Below, one piece after another: positions 38,683 to 50,430 of a stretch of 64,000 bases of DNA. The stretch lies in assembly GCA_907165065.1 (NCBI GenBank), contig OU015523.1, forward strand, positions 21,913,834 through 21,977,833, written 5' to 3'. Within the stretch, counting starts at the first letter, position 1; each line of letters opens with the position of its first letter. The notes below the pieces were generated by a model. It worked only from the letters and a program-made list of their open reading frames with translations. It had not been told where the DNA came from and searched no databases. Made by a program: the position numbers and the translations under genes. Source of the stretch: Caprimulgus europaeus (lineage: Eukaryota > Chordata > Aves > Caprimulgiformes > Caprimulgidae).

Positions 38683-38925
38683 GCTCTACTGTAGAGGACT
38701 TGGGATATATGTACTTGGCATGACATTCTATGGGAGAGAGATTTTAAAGTAAGTGTCACTTATATTAATGGATATTGTTGTTTTAAAAGGTGTGGAGGTT
38801 TTTAGCTGTTGAATTTAGGGGTTTTGTTATGTGGAATGATTTTTGTTAGGTTGTTGGTTTTTTTTAAATCCAAATGAGGATAACTGTGTACTGGTGCCTA
38901 AGGAAACAATACCAACATTAAAAAT

Positions 38926-38952
38926 TGTCAATTGTACTATTTACAATTGACA
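38926..38952. repeat. Perfect inverted repeat, 11-bp arms
   Basis: TGTCAATTGTA and TACAATTGACA are separated by five bases (CTATT). No flanking transposon ends or target duplication were identified, so a mobile origin is not shown. Confidence 0.7.
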
Positions 38953-41111
38953 GCTATCTTGGAATGTATTGTACCTCTCAAGTTAGAAATATCTACACTG
39001 ATCTTTCCAGCTAATAATAGCAGCCAATGATAGTTCATAAAATGGCACTGCAGATATAGTGACTGTTTTTATATTTGCTCCTCTACTATGAATGTTTGTG
39101 GCTTTTCATTACATGTGTCAGAGCAATTATGTTCTATTTTGCATTTTAGCATTACTTTTTTTAATTAGTTATTGATTTGTTTAAAAAACTTTCAAAAGCA
39201 TTTTGAGTGTTGGGTCTATTTCTTTCATGCGTTTATGAACCTGATTCAAAGTCCGCTGAAGTCAGTGGAAAGACTTAACAAATCTTACTTTCCTTCGTGG
39301 TTTGTGGTTTTTTTTTCCCCTCCCTACCAACAGGATCATGAAGGCAATAATGTTTTGGTAAAAAGTAATGGGACTATTCATGCAAAATTGAAAGAAAGAA
39401 GAGGGGAACTGGCCCTTGTACCTTTGTATCTGAGATCTGAGACTGTCAAAGCACACAAGAATTGAGCCATAAGTAGAGATGTGCAAGCAAAGTCTGGTGA
39501 CAAGTTGTAAAACAGGTCCACAGAGCTGTCAGGGAGCTGCAAGTACTTAACACCTCTCCAGCAAGATCCCAGAGACAGGCGTCCTTTTATTGGGCTGATG
39601 ACACTTGACTGCTTAGGAAGGATTTATTAGTTCTCTAAGTACAAAAATGAAAGTGGACAAATGAGATGATATCAAAGGTAATCAGCTTGCCAAAAGATTT
39701 TGATTTCAAACATATGTCTCTAGAGTGCTGTGGACTTTATGGGGAGGTTTGTACAGCTGAAAGATCAGCACCAACACTGTTTCTTTTTCTTCCTCTTCCC
39801 ATTATTTCCTGTTATGCTCAGCAGTTGTCATTAAAATCTTTCCTTATGCTGTAGACCTTGCACTAATTCACCATGACATTAAAGTTGGAGAATACTGCAA
39901 TTCTACTAATTAGGCCAAAGGAAGAATGATGAAGATTTTTATAGCTACTATTGCAGATGACTGTTGCAGATAGAAGCAGTCTTTCAGTTGCAATTAATTG
40001 TTAGGTCATATCCTGACCTTTTTCTACTCTGTCTCATAATATGAAAATTTCATATTCAAGCTTAACATAAAGGAGTTTGATTTAAATGTAGTTTTATTTA
40101 TCAGATAACATAGTATGCATAAAATTTTCACAAGTATTTCAAGTTATGCTCTCATAGAAACCTGGAGTTACATGAAACAACTATGAACATTTTATTTTAT
40201 GTGCTTTTCTGGAAATACTTTGGATAATAATCTACCAAGAGGAGTGACAGATTGAAGGAATCTAGGAAAACAGAAAAAACTTCAGCACTGCTTTCTTCTC
40301 AATTTCTATTTTCAAGGCCAGATTATAGTTTGTAGAGACTATTCTGGTGATGGTCTTTTGTCAGGAGGGTAGCTATGAGGCAGAATGGTTTTGCAAAGAA
40401 GTTAACACTTGTACTGAAAGCAATTTTGAAACGTGCTGCTGGTTTTGTGCTTAATTCCTAAAATGTGTTAGATGTTAACATGTTAGTGCTCCAGGGTATA
40501 TCTTGTTACTGTTATTATTACTGGGGTACATATAGTACTGTTATTTTCTAAATTATAATAAATTGTGATTAAAAATATTAAGTTTTCCTTGTTTCAGTGA
40601 GTAATTTAATTTAAGAAAATAAATATTTCTTTGTGTATCACAATGCAGCACAAGTTCTTCAGAGGAGATATTCTATTTGTTTCTTCTGAAGAACAGGTAA
40701 AAATAAATGCTGCTCTGTATCCCAAATTTAACAGACTTTTAGCTGGTTGCTTCTGTTTTGTGGGACAGAGAGACCTTGAAAAGATTTAAGAGAAATTATC
40801 GTGGTCAGCATGGTTAAAGAATAAATATTATCTGGTTTCTCACCATTCAGGGATGTTTATTAGAAGGAGGGTGAAAGATGGTTCAAACTGTTAGTGTGAG
40901 ACACCAACAAGTAAGTAGAGACTGTCACTGCAGAAAAAGTAGAAAAGGCGGGTAGAGAGTGATGTGATAAGTCAATCTGTAAAAGTAAGCATATGGCTTG
41001 AATATGTTTCATTTCATGTCCTAGTTGTTGCTAGATTGTCTCAGAAAACCATCAGGACCCCCAGAAATAAGTCAATGGTGAGACTACTAAGCTACAGTTT
41101 ACTCCAAGCAA

Positions 41112-41142
41112 GAATGAATGAATGAACAAATAAATAAATAAA
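41112..41142. repeat. (GAAT)n(AAAT)n microsatellite
   Basis: Tetranucleotide units change from GAAT to AAAT part-way along. Simple repeat only. Confidence 0.8.
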
Positions 41143-41944
41143 ATGTAAGCTCAGCTTTTTTAGACATTTAGTTTATTTTGCTCAGGGAAAAAGAGTACCG
41201 GGAACTAAGGCACTGCAGACTAGTGGCATAAGATCATTTTGTTGAAGTGTGCAACTATTAAAATAACAATTGGGAAATTAATTTGGAGAGGGAGGGAAAC
41301 TGAAACTGCTTAGGAAATACATTCTTAGCAGGTAGAGGCCATGCTTGTGGTCCCCCAGCTGTCAGTTGGAGCTATGTGCAGAAATAAAAATACATTTGAT
41401 GCATTAATGAAACAGTGTAGTAAACAGCATTGGCGTTCTCTTGTTTAATTTTATGTGTACCAGACAGTTCACAAATAGTCTTGAGTAGGTACAAACTATC
41501 ATGTTAATTCCTTTCTAACATTAGTGGATTTCAGAAGAGTTAAGCAGAGAAGAACACATACCCTGAGGTCTGTCAAGACTCTCTTAAAGTATGCTTCTGG
41601 TTATTCCTGTGAGTAATGGTATATGTCCTCAGAGCTTTCTTTTCTGTTCCTTTAATCAAGGTTTCTTTCAGAATATTATTTCAACAAGGATAGAAGTAAT
41701 GGCTTTTTCTTTTTCCTTTTGTTTCCAGGTTTTTCTTCTACCTTTCCTCACTGGTAACTCCTTTCACCTTTATTATTTGTACAATTAGCAAACAGTACGA
41801 CAATAGACTAAAATATTTGTGTTAGTCTTTTAATATCGAGAACTGAGAGAGACACCACGAGTTTGAACAGTTTCTGCTAATTTTGTTGGGTATTATTTGC
41901 TTTATTTATGAATTACCTTTAAGTTTTTAGGACTAATAGCATGG

Positions 41945-41949
41945 ACAAA
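41945..41949. repeat. Target site duplication, left
   Basis: ACAAA directly abuts the TG end of the solo LTR at 41950 and matches 42333-42337. Confidence 0.7.
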
Positions 41950-42332
41950 TGCTTGCAATTATGGAGGAAGACTGCGAGCGACGGAGGAAACTATGCGAGC
42001 CGACTCAATGTGAGTGATAAGGCATAGTTCACTTTATTGCTCTCATTAAGTCATATTTATACCAGTTACGATAATTATTCCTACCAGTCCTTAGCTAATT
42101 GGCTTAAGCTCTAAACGTTACATTTACATGGTCCTCCTACTTGCGGTTTAACGGTAAAGCATTCTCTACATTTTTCACACACTTACTTTCTCAAGGTTGT
42201 TTACCAGATTGAGATAAAGGCGCGGTGTCAGTATTCAGTACTTTTCCACTGCGGCCTGCTGAGTGTTAGACCAGACGCTGCTCGTACAACTATTCTGCGA
42301 ATCCATGTCCTTGCACTCTGAGCCATTCCCCA
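41950..42332 (-). mobile_element. Compact solo LTR with 5-bp target duplication
   Basis: A 383-bp unit has TG at 41950 and CA at 42332 and is flanked on both sides by ACAAA. Read on the minus strand it has LTR order: an upstream U3-like region, a TATAAATA box (complement at 42054-42061), an AATAAA signal (complement at 42033-42038), then a short downstream region containing the CTCCGTCGCTCGCAG segment and ending GCAAGCA. It has about 15 CpGs, against very few in the flanks, which suggests a GC-tuned promoter and limited decay. No gag, pol or env lies beside it, so it is a solo LTR. I cannot name the family. Alternative start points a base or two away are possible. Confidence 0.82.
42025..42065 (-). 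promoter_or_regulatory. LTR core: TATA box and polyadenylation signal
   Basis: On the minus strand TATAAATA (42061-42054) is followed 15 bases later by AATAAA (42038-42033). This close spacing is typical of retroviral LTRs with a short R region. Whether the promoter is active cannot be told from sequence. Confidence 0.6.
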
Positions 42333-42337
42333 ACAAA
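42333..42337. repeat. Target site duplication, right
   Basis: ACAAA follows the CA end of the solo LTR and is identical to 41945-41949. Confidence 0.7.
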
Positions 42338-44009
42338 AGACCCCAAAGTTTTTCCATAAGGATGTTTTTTCCTGTCCCATTATATACTTTCCCTGAAGTT
42401 AATGAAAGTTACATACATGCATGGAAGGTAGACCATAACCCCAAAAGTTTTACTGGAAAATTTGACAATGCTAAAATAAAGAGGGTTGTGGCAACATGCT
42501 TCAGTGAAAATAAATGCTCACTCTGTTAGCTCAGCTGCTTTGGTGCAGGAAAGGAGTTCTCTTCCAGATGCTCTCTTGTCAGATGCCCATAGGACTTTGG
42601 CTCATTTGCAATTTAACATTTCCACTGTACATGGCAGAAAATCTGCAGAACTGCCAAAATGTGATCAGATATCAAGGAGGTCTTCGTCTCCTCCAGTCTC
42701 TTGTGCCTTCACTTGAGGAGCATGAATCAGGTCAACATTTACATGGATTAAAGGCACTACTAGAGAACAGAAGTTTGAATGGAGTCTGCAGTTATGTATA
42801 GCACACACATTTATATTTTTTTATTATTATTTATACTGCCTTTGCTTTTCTCAAGAGAGTAGCAATTGTACAGTAGTATATAAGATCCTGGGGAGGTGAG
42901 CAGAGACTGAACCTTCCTTATTTTCGTTCAGATACATTTTAGTTGCTCAGTGTTCCTGAGGAGTTGCTGAGCGATGTAGTGGAACTGGGCATTTACTCTG
43001 AGTGTATGGTGACTTTCTGTAAAGATGGCAAGTGCTCTTTCACAAAGGTTATCTCTTTACCTTAATCTAGTAATTTCAGACTGAAAGTATGGAATTGTTT
43101 TTTTTCTGTTTTCAAAACATAAAAAAGATGGAGGTTGGGTGTTTAAACAGTGAAAATTGAAGAAAGAAAAAGCAAAAAAAAAAATGAAGGAAATTAATGT
43201 TTTGCCATTTCCAAAGATATTATTCCCATTCTTTATTTCCTTTCTGCTTACAACACTAATGTATAATGAATACACTATTTAGGTAAAATAGACTTTTTGT
43301 ACCTACTCAAGTATACTGAATAAGCCAGAGTTGTGGCAGTTAGACCTTTTATTTTTTAAGCTGAGATACACAGCAACACTGTCCTGAAATCTTGTTGGCA
43401 AATTTTCAGCATTTACAGGGAAATGGAATGCTTTTATATTTCAGCAGTGTTACCAGGACACTTCGCTATGGAGCTGCTGCCACAGTACTGCGTGCTAATA
43501 TCTAGCTTACTAGATAGTAAGAGAAAAGCTAGTCTGTTCATGGAAACAGTGCTTCCTCAGACAAGTAGTAAGCAGCCTAATGTCAATGTCATGCTGCAAT
43601 CAGACTCTGACAAGGTTTGCAAATATCTTGAAAGGAACTGCTCATCTTTGAATGCTGTAGATCAAAGCCCAACTGGAACAAAACCCAAGTATGCTCCATG
43701 TCAGCTGCAGAATTTTGTTGATGGGCACAACATGTATAAGCAGAGGCCACCTCTATCATTACTGGCAGGAACAGCCAGATGGACTGGGCTGGTTTACTAC
43801 TTAAAATCTTGCTGGATAACCACAAAAACTAAAAATGAAGCTTAAAAACCCATTATGCATCTCTAGAGCCCCAGACTGTCTTTTTAAAGCTTCAAGTCCA
43901 TTTTTAATCTGTGCCAAAGACTTTTTTTAGACATATCTGTTCTCAGGAACTTCTGTCTGTTTTTTGACATTTGTGAGAACAGAATTAGACCTGGGGAGGG
44001 ATAGGATGT
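42338..44009. other. Unassigned DNA with two open frames
   Basis: Two plus-strand frames stand out but are not called genes. 42514-42801 (95 codons) has a weakly armadillo-like pattern. 43423-43845 (140 codons) is preceded by a TTTATATTTCAG acceptor-like sequence but resembles no known protein. Both lengths are within chance for this much DNA. Between them is A- and T-rich sequence with no recognised repeat. Confidence 0.4.
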
Positions 44010-44215
44010 AGGATGGTGGTTCAAGCAGAAGGATAGTCTATCAACTCTCCCAACTCTGCCACAGATATGCATGCTCTGCAACTGGGAAAGTCATTTGCTC
44101 TCTGTGTGCACTGATTTTTCAAACTGTGAAATGGGGACAATATCTCATCTACGGCTGCACAAGGCCTGTTTCATTAATGTGTTTCCAGTGCACTGTAGGC
44201 TATATGGGATGAATA
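44010..44215 (+). mobile_element. MIR SINE remnant (copy B)
   Basis: The plus strand follows MIR in order: GGATGGTGGTTCAAGCAG (tRNA-like head), AACTCTGCCACAGATATGCA (about 44053-44072), AACTGGGAAAGTCATTTGCT (about 44079-44098), CTCTGTGTG, then AAACTGTGAAATGGGGACAA (about 44120-44139), matching the consensus series ctctgccac, tgggcaagtcacttaacc, ctctgtgc, catctgtaaaatggggataa. The tail region is weaker. This is the clearest ancient SINE in the window. Confidence 0.82.
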
Positions 44216-45509
44216 GCTAGCACCCTGTGGGAAAAAACAGACAGCCAACAGGATAAAATACAGTTTGTGTTACACCAGACTAACCCTTTGGATACTGTGC
44301 TTTTGAGGCAAAATAATTCACTTTTTTTCTGTAGTGTCTCTATTATCTTTGAAGATTAAGGGAATGTGGAAGGCTAAAGCAGGTTTCTCCATGCACTGGC
44401 ACCTCTACCACCACTGTGGCATGAAGTCAGCCTGCACTGGAAAGGGCATGTCATATGCATTACATCTGCTTGTACTATGGGTCTAAACTGACCTTCAGGA
44501 TGGCCATACCGGAATTTAAATGTGTTGTAGTGAGGAAGGACCTAATCTGCTGTTGTGTGCACCTGAGGTTAGAGAATTTCTCTCAGTGATGTTGTGCAGA
44601 GCTCCAAAAGCCTGTGTTAAATGTATACTTACTTCCTTGATGTGGAAGGAGACAGTGGCAGCCTGGCTGGCATGTAAGGCAGGGAAACCTATGTCTTAAC
44701 ATATGAAACCCAGTCAATATTGCAGGATGAGATGACAGACTGTAATGTTACTAACAGACAATTTTAGGCAATTGGTTTATTCAGAGTAAAAATAAACTAA
44801 AAAGCCCAACAAATAAAACTTTATATTAGGTTTGTTGTTTTGTTTTTCTTTTGTCCTAGACTTCTCTTGCAATGTTTAAATATGGAAGTTGTTCAGTGAG
44901 AATCTTTTCTTTCTCAGAAATATGTAAATTACCTAAGAATCACACAGAGAGGAGCATCTAAACCAACTTTTTTTTAGTCTCTGCAAGCTAATTCTTAGCT
45001 CTTTATCTTATAATGATATGCAGCCTGTGGGGCTACAGCTGAGAGGTACTTTCTTTCGGGCATGTTCACAAGCAGAAAAGATATTTCTGGAGCTTACCAG
45101 ATTCTCAACTGAATTCCCTGAATCATTGCTTTTCTAGTACAATGTGATGAGAGAGTTGAGTGCATTTATTATTACCTGGCTTATAGCTGAATCTTCACGA
45201 AGGCCTCCAAGCCAGATAGACAAGGGAGGCATGCACTGAGAAATGATCTGGTTGTCTAAAGCTACATACCTGCTCACAGAGACTGCAACAGACACAGAAT
45301 CCATCCTCCTGTTTCGCTTTGCAGGTCAAAAACCTGTATTTAAAATTTTGCTTGATATTTTCTATCAGATGCAGAGCCAATAGCACTTGAAGTCAGCTGT
45401 CTTGGAAAGAGGTTAAGAAACTGTATCTTAGGAGTTCCGGGACAGATCCTGAGGAGCTTGAATTTGTATCCCCTTCTAGATCACATTACTTTTTAGTAAT
45501 CTTGAGAAT

Positions 45510-45545
45510 AAAAAAAACCCAAAACAACAAAAAACAAAAACCCCT
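45510..45545. repeat. A/C-rich tract
   Basis: A-run, CCC, then AAAAC and CAAAAA units ending in CCCC. Similar in style to the tracts near 11.5, 32.2, 37.7 and 61.6 kb. Confidence 0.7.
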
Positions 45546-46488
45546 AAAATAATTGCATCAAATAATATTCCACTTCATCTCACTTAATAAAGCATTTCTA
45601 TGCATGTCTTTTACTCTTGTAAAAATGAGCAGACTTTATGGGATAGACTCTCACTATGATTACACTGATGTAGATCAAAAGACACATTTGCACTCACTTT
45701 GTCTACCTGCAGTGTTCTTGTTTTTATGGGGTGTTTGAGAAAAAATAATTTGCAACTGTAAGAGCTGAAAGTAGTTTATGGAAAGTTTAAGGGCAGGAAA
45801 TAGTTACTAACCAGGTAATGACAGGGTTTTTTTGTTTGCATTCATAAACTAGGGTAAATCTTCAGCTTTATCTCTTAATGGTGAAACAGATCCAATTTGG
45901 GACAATATAAAGATCTGGAATAAAAATCACAAAAAGGAAAGAGTCACCCTAGAAGATTAAAGGGCATAAATAAATTTGAACAAGCTTTTTCTGTTATTAT
46001 GTGATTTCTGGTAACTTTAGGTTTTTATATAATTATGCCAAAAACTACAGTGTTTCTGAGATGGTATTGAATATTGGCCACTATCAGTTTAAGCTTTTTT
46101 CACTAGTTTATCCCCGGTAGGACAGTTCCATAACAGGAGACTCAAAGCTTTTTGTGCATGCTATACATCTTGTCTGGCTCAGAGCAGCTAAAACATCTTT
46201 GTTTTATCTATGCTATCTTCCTGAAGCCTGAAGGACTACTCAGTTATAACTATGCCAGGAAAATGTGTTGCAGTACATATATACCTTCTCTGTATTATAT
46301 CTGTAATAGAAAATGATTGGAAACTGACATGCACTGACCTCCAGTAGATAATTATCTGATAAAATTGATACTTCACTTCAAAATGCCTAAAAAATGTTAA
46401 TGTCAGATTGATGTTTATTCCTAAAAGCATTCTAGAGAACTTCCCTTTGATCTTAGATCAGTCCATTGTCAAATTCCTTAAAGGCCAC

Positions 46489-46504
46489 ATCATTTATAAA
46501 TGAT
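46489..46504. repeat. Perfect 16-bp palindrome
   Basis: ATCATTTATAAATGAT is self-complementary. It is followed by a second dyad, ATGAATT and AATTCAT around ten bases (about 46504-46527). Such AT-rich dyads can be protein-binding sites, but nothing further supports that here. Confidence 0.6.
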
Positions 46505-48124
46505 ATGAATTGCAGATGTATAATTCATGTGGAGCATAAAATAAGGTTTAAAACATTTGTATTAAAAAGGTAAGGTGATCCTCTATCGAATCATATTTAT
46601 GGCTTAATTTTAATCTACAGAGTCCTGTTCCTGAAGTTTAGCACTTCTTACTTTTTAATTTTTAGAATTTATTAAAAAATAAAAGTAATGGTGAGAATGA
46701 TGTTGGCAGACAAATGAGCTCTTTTTTGAAATCCTTGTGTTGATCTGTCATATTATTTTCCATTAGCTACTCCTACACTTTCTGCAGATTGCTTTCAGCT
46801 ACATTTTTACTAAATATTTTTGGAAGTGCAAAGAGAAATGTAAACTGTAGATTTCACCATTACTGTTTTGACACTGCAAACTCAAGGTTAATGGAATTTC
46901 TTTGTGGATAAAGAAGAAAAATAACTACATTTTAGGTTAAATCACCTTGTGAGTATAGCCAAATTGCAGGGATTCTAGAAACCATTTTTTATCAAATAAA
47001 AAAAAAATAATAATTCTGGGTGTTTCTTGCTATTTTTTCCTCCTGCTTGAGGTTGGTGCATTGGTGAAGGCTACATGTAGGTAACTTATGGGGCAGATCA
47101 GGGAGCTGAGAGTAACCTTGATTCAGGAGGGGCTGCATCAGTGCTCATAAAGAAGAGAAAAGGGAATGTTGAAAATAGATAGCAGTGAGTAAATCTATGG
47201 AAAAATAGTTACTGCAGCTGAATAAAGGCCTGTTTCTGTCTGAGTGTTTGCAGTGCCAGGGCAGCTCTGGGGCATCCCTTGGGGTATGCTCAGTGTTGCA
47301 TGTTTGGACCGAAGTTGGAAGCGCAAGGTACCAGGCTATCCTCAGCTACAGTTTGGGAAAAGTGATGAGGGGAAAACTATGGTGCTTTGATAGTCCATAT
47401 AAGCCTGACTTTAGCCAACCCTCAAGATGGAGGTTATGAGACCTAGGGACCAGGAAACTTCCCATTTGGGAGTAGGTGGGGTGGGAAGGCATGCATCTGC
47501 TTGTTCAGAAGTATGGCTGTTGCCAGTGGACATGCTAGAAGAAACTGGTTTGGGAGGCTCCTTTGTAATGCATTGGCCTCTGGCAGATCACGCTGGACCA
47601 GATTCCAGTTGATTCTGTAAACTTTCCTTTCCAAAGAAGAATCAGGATGTGCCCTCCAGGCTCCTGTGCTCATGTTTTAGTGCTGTCACATAAGCCCCTT
47701 TTCAAATATCTACAGTAATATGTCCTTCATGCCAACCATGCTCAAAACTTCTTTGATGCAATGCTGTAAGAACTCCACAGAAGATAGCTTTTATGGTCAC
47801 CTCTCTTCAAAAACATTGAACCAGCATTGAATCCACCTGTTGCATCTCCCCACACAGAAGTAGTAATTATGGAGCATTGCTTTGTTGTTAGGATGCTTTG
47901 CAGAACTGCTTCCCAGGTGGTAAGACAATATCAATAATAACAATGATACTTTTAAGGCTAAATGTTTAGTGTTTTTAGCATTTAGGTTTCTCTGCTTAAA
48001 TGGTACTACTGCATTCATAATTTGACTGTGCTAACCAGTAATAATACTTGGGTTAGAAAAATACGCAATATGAAGAAGAACCAATAATACAGTTACCATT
48101 ATCTAGTTTTTACAGGTGCTTTTT

Positions 48125-48260
48125 TTCACCATACCTCTTAAAGAAACTCTGTATTGTTATCCCTTTTATAAGATGGGGGCCAAAAGATTTGAAATTACTT
48201 TACTCGGGTTCATCCACCAAATTCTTAATCCACCTCAGCAATTTGTGTCAATATAATGAG
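48125..48260 (-). mobile_element. Probable MIR SINE fragment
   Basis: GTATTGTTATCCCTTTTATA (about 48151-48170) followed by AGATGGGGG and a GAAATTACTTTACTCGGGTT stretch (about 48190-48209) matches in order the complementary MIR core (ttattatccccattttaca, agatgagg, gttaagtgacttgcccaaggt). It is shorter and more diverged than copies A and B. It lies just upstream of an ancient LINE remnant. Confidence 0.5.
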
Positions 48261-48339
48261 TTTTTTATTAAAATAATAACTGAAATATAGCAGCAAATAA
48301 AAAATGGGTTATATCACTGGATACGTTTATTAAAGAAAA

Positions 48340-49030
48340 TTACACCAGATAACCTGATACTTTCATTAAATGAAGATTTTAAGTAACTGATTTTGTAGCC
48401 AAGGAAAATCTTAGATTTTAGTCTGTGTGGACTTCTGTAATGAGTTTGAAATAGTACCACACAGAAAATTAGCTATACTGAAGAAGATGGGAATAAGTAG
48501 CAGAAATCTAGGACCAATAGTAATCAAAAGATTCGAGCTGAAGAAGGTTACAAAGTTACCTTAGGATCACTCCTGAGTCTTTTCTTACTTATTTCATGAG
48601 TACTTTCCACATAAGGAGCATGCTAGTGAGAACTGTTCATGACGTAAAGTTAAGTGGTGTTGACAGTATGCAGGAGAGCAAGGATTTCATACTGGAAGAA
48701 CTTGTTAAACCTGAGGAATGGAGAAAAAGAGGAAGGGTGGACTTTACTATTGCAACATGAAAGTTATGGATTTGGGGGCCAATATAAAAATAATTCCTGT
48801 TGTCAGGTAGGGATTCACCATTTGGAAGTAATGAAAGATTTGTGTGTGTTCATCTTGGAGCTGATCATGTGCTGCCCTTGCAGTACAACTATATAAAAGG
48901 CAGATAGGACACCAAGGCTTACAAAGTGAAGGGCTTGCAGTTGTGCCTGGGAGAATCTGGTATCATTATACAAAGACCTGTGAGATTTCATTTGAAATAG
49001 TGCTGAATGAATCTAAAATAATCAGAATTT
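48340..49030 (+). mobile_element. Ancient CR1/L3-like LINE remnant (RT region)
   Basis: Decayed ORF2 sequence is in plus orientation. CCACACAGAAAATTAGCTAT (about 48459-48478) corresponds to the VPH-KL segment after RT motif A. ACTGTTCATGACGTAAAGTT (about 48632-48651) corresponds to the FADDAKL catalytic region. GATTTGGGGGCCAATATAAA (about 48770-48789) follows the MHLGANNK-like block, and GTGAGATTTCATTTGAAATA (about 48981-49000) matches the VRFHLEY segment. The order of pieces is correct but stops and shifts abound. It resembles the remnant at 7585-7975 and, together with it, would span from RT motif A to the C-terminus. Subfamily is uncertain. Confidence 0.65.
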
Positions 49031-50413
49031 TAGCTGTGTAATGGACAGAGAGGTCACAAGTACAATCTTTTTATTTTATTTTTGGTGAAGAGTGAAAAAA
49101 AAAAAAAAGTGAATGTAATTTACTGGATGAAGAACTGTTGGTTATCTCTAATGCTTGTGAAAGGCACCAGATAAGCTGAACAGGTTTCCGCCAAGTCACC
49201 CTGTTAGGACAGATATGAAGTAGCGCGCACTGGTGTGGTATTACTGACCACAGACACTCCATTCACCTCCATAGTGCTTTGTTACCATGATCCAGCTGAG
49301 AAAATGTCCTTCCTCTCAGAGAACAGGAACACCATGCTTTGGTCTGATAAGTCCTGGTCTGGCCACAGAGCTTTATGAACTGCTTTCTAAACCCTTAGCT
49401 CATGCTTGCAGAATTAGCCTATCTTTTCATAAAAGAGTTTAATTATAGAGATGTGATGATTCTATTTTCCATTTGAAACAAGTAAATGCAGACTTATTTT
49501 TTGATGCTCCTACAAAGGTGCTCTCTGTTTCTGGCTTTATACAGGTGACTACACAGACTGTAGGAAAGTGAAAATAATTTTATTTCCAAGGCCATTCTCC
49601 TTTTCTTCTGATGTCTACTGCAAGGATTGTGATCACTGCTGCTTTTGTAGTAGGTTTCCACTGGGGCAAATAAACAGGCGACCCAGGAGAGAATTTTTGT
49701 ACTGAAGCCTGATTCAACACTACAGTTTCATTTCTCTTATGCCTCTAATCTTTAATGCTATAATTCATTATGGTCATACAACATCTATGCAGTTTGAACA
49801 AACCTATTGCTCTCCACAGTCACTATTTACCATGAATATATTCAAATCTATCACAACCACCTCTATTCCATCTAATGTATTTTAACAAAAAAATTTGCTA
49901 ATGAAGAAAATAAATGAGCTGTTTTCCAAATTAAAAATAAGTTAATGTTAATATTAGTTACATTGTGTATTTAGACCATTTGTAGTTAGTACTTTCTTAC
50001 ATGATACTTTTTATACTGTGGAAGATGTTACATTGTGAGTAGCCTTAGGTGTTTTACCCCTCACTGATGAAGTTGAGAAGTGTCAGCAACATACAAACCA
50101 TAAGAGGATAATGAGCAGCTGGTGCTTGAGCACCTCTTGCTGGCATGTCTGTGAAACAATTTCTGTATCAGTTCACAAGGGTGTCACTGGCTGTTCTGCT
50201 CTTTTGAACATGCAAGGGTGATGTGACCGTGAAAGGGGAAGAGCTGAAGAAATATAATGCATTTTCCCCCCCTTCTTCAATGGGTAAGACAGGAATCATC
50301 AGGTTCTCTGGGACCAGCTTTGTTTCAATTTTGAATTAGACAGAAATTTTGGCTGCTTACCCTGGAGTGGGTAGGGAGGCTTTACCAGTGTTGCCAATAA
50401 TAAGTCATAGATA

Positions 50414-50430
50414 GTAATAATAATAATATA
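50414..50430. repeat. (AAT)n microsatellite
   Basis: Five or so TAA units. Simple repeat only. Confidence 0.7.

Larger units (their letters stand above)
38683..41944. other. Unassigned AT-rich DNA
   Basis: No gene or repeat family was recognised. It contains an 11-bp-arm hairpin (38926-38952), a T/G-rich tract (about 38817-38868) and a GAAT/AAAT microsatellite (41112-41142). Open frames are short. Confidence 0.5.
44216..48124. other. Unassigned AT-rich DNA
   Basis: No gene or well-supported repeat family was recognised. It contains an A/C tract (45510-45545) and a pair of adjacent dyad-symmetric sequences at 46489-46527. Open frames are short. Confidence 0.5.
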
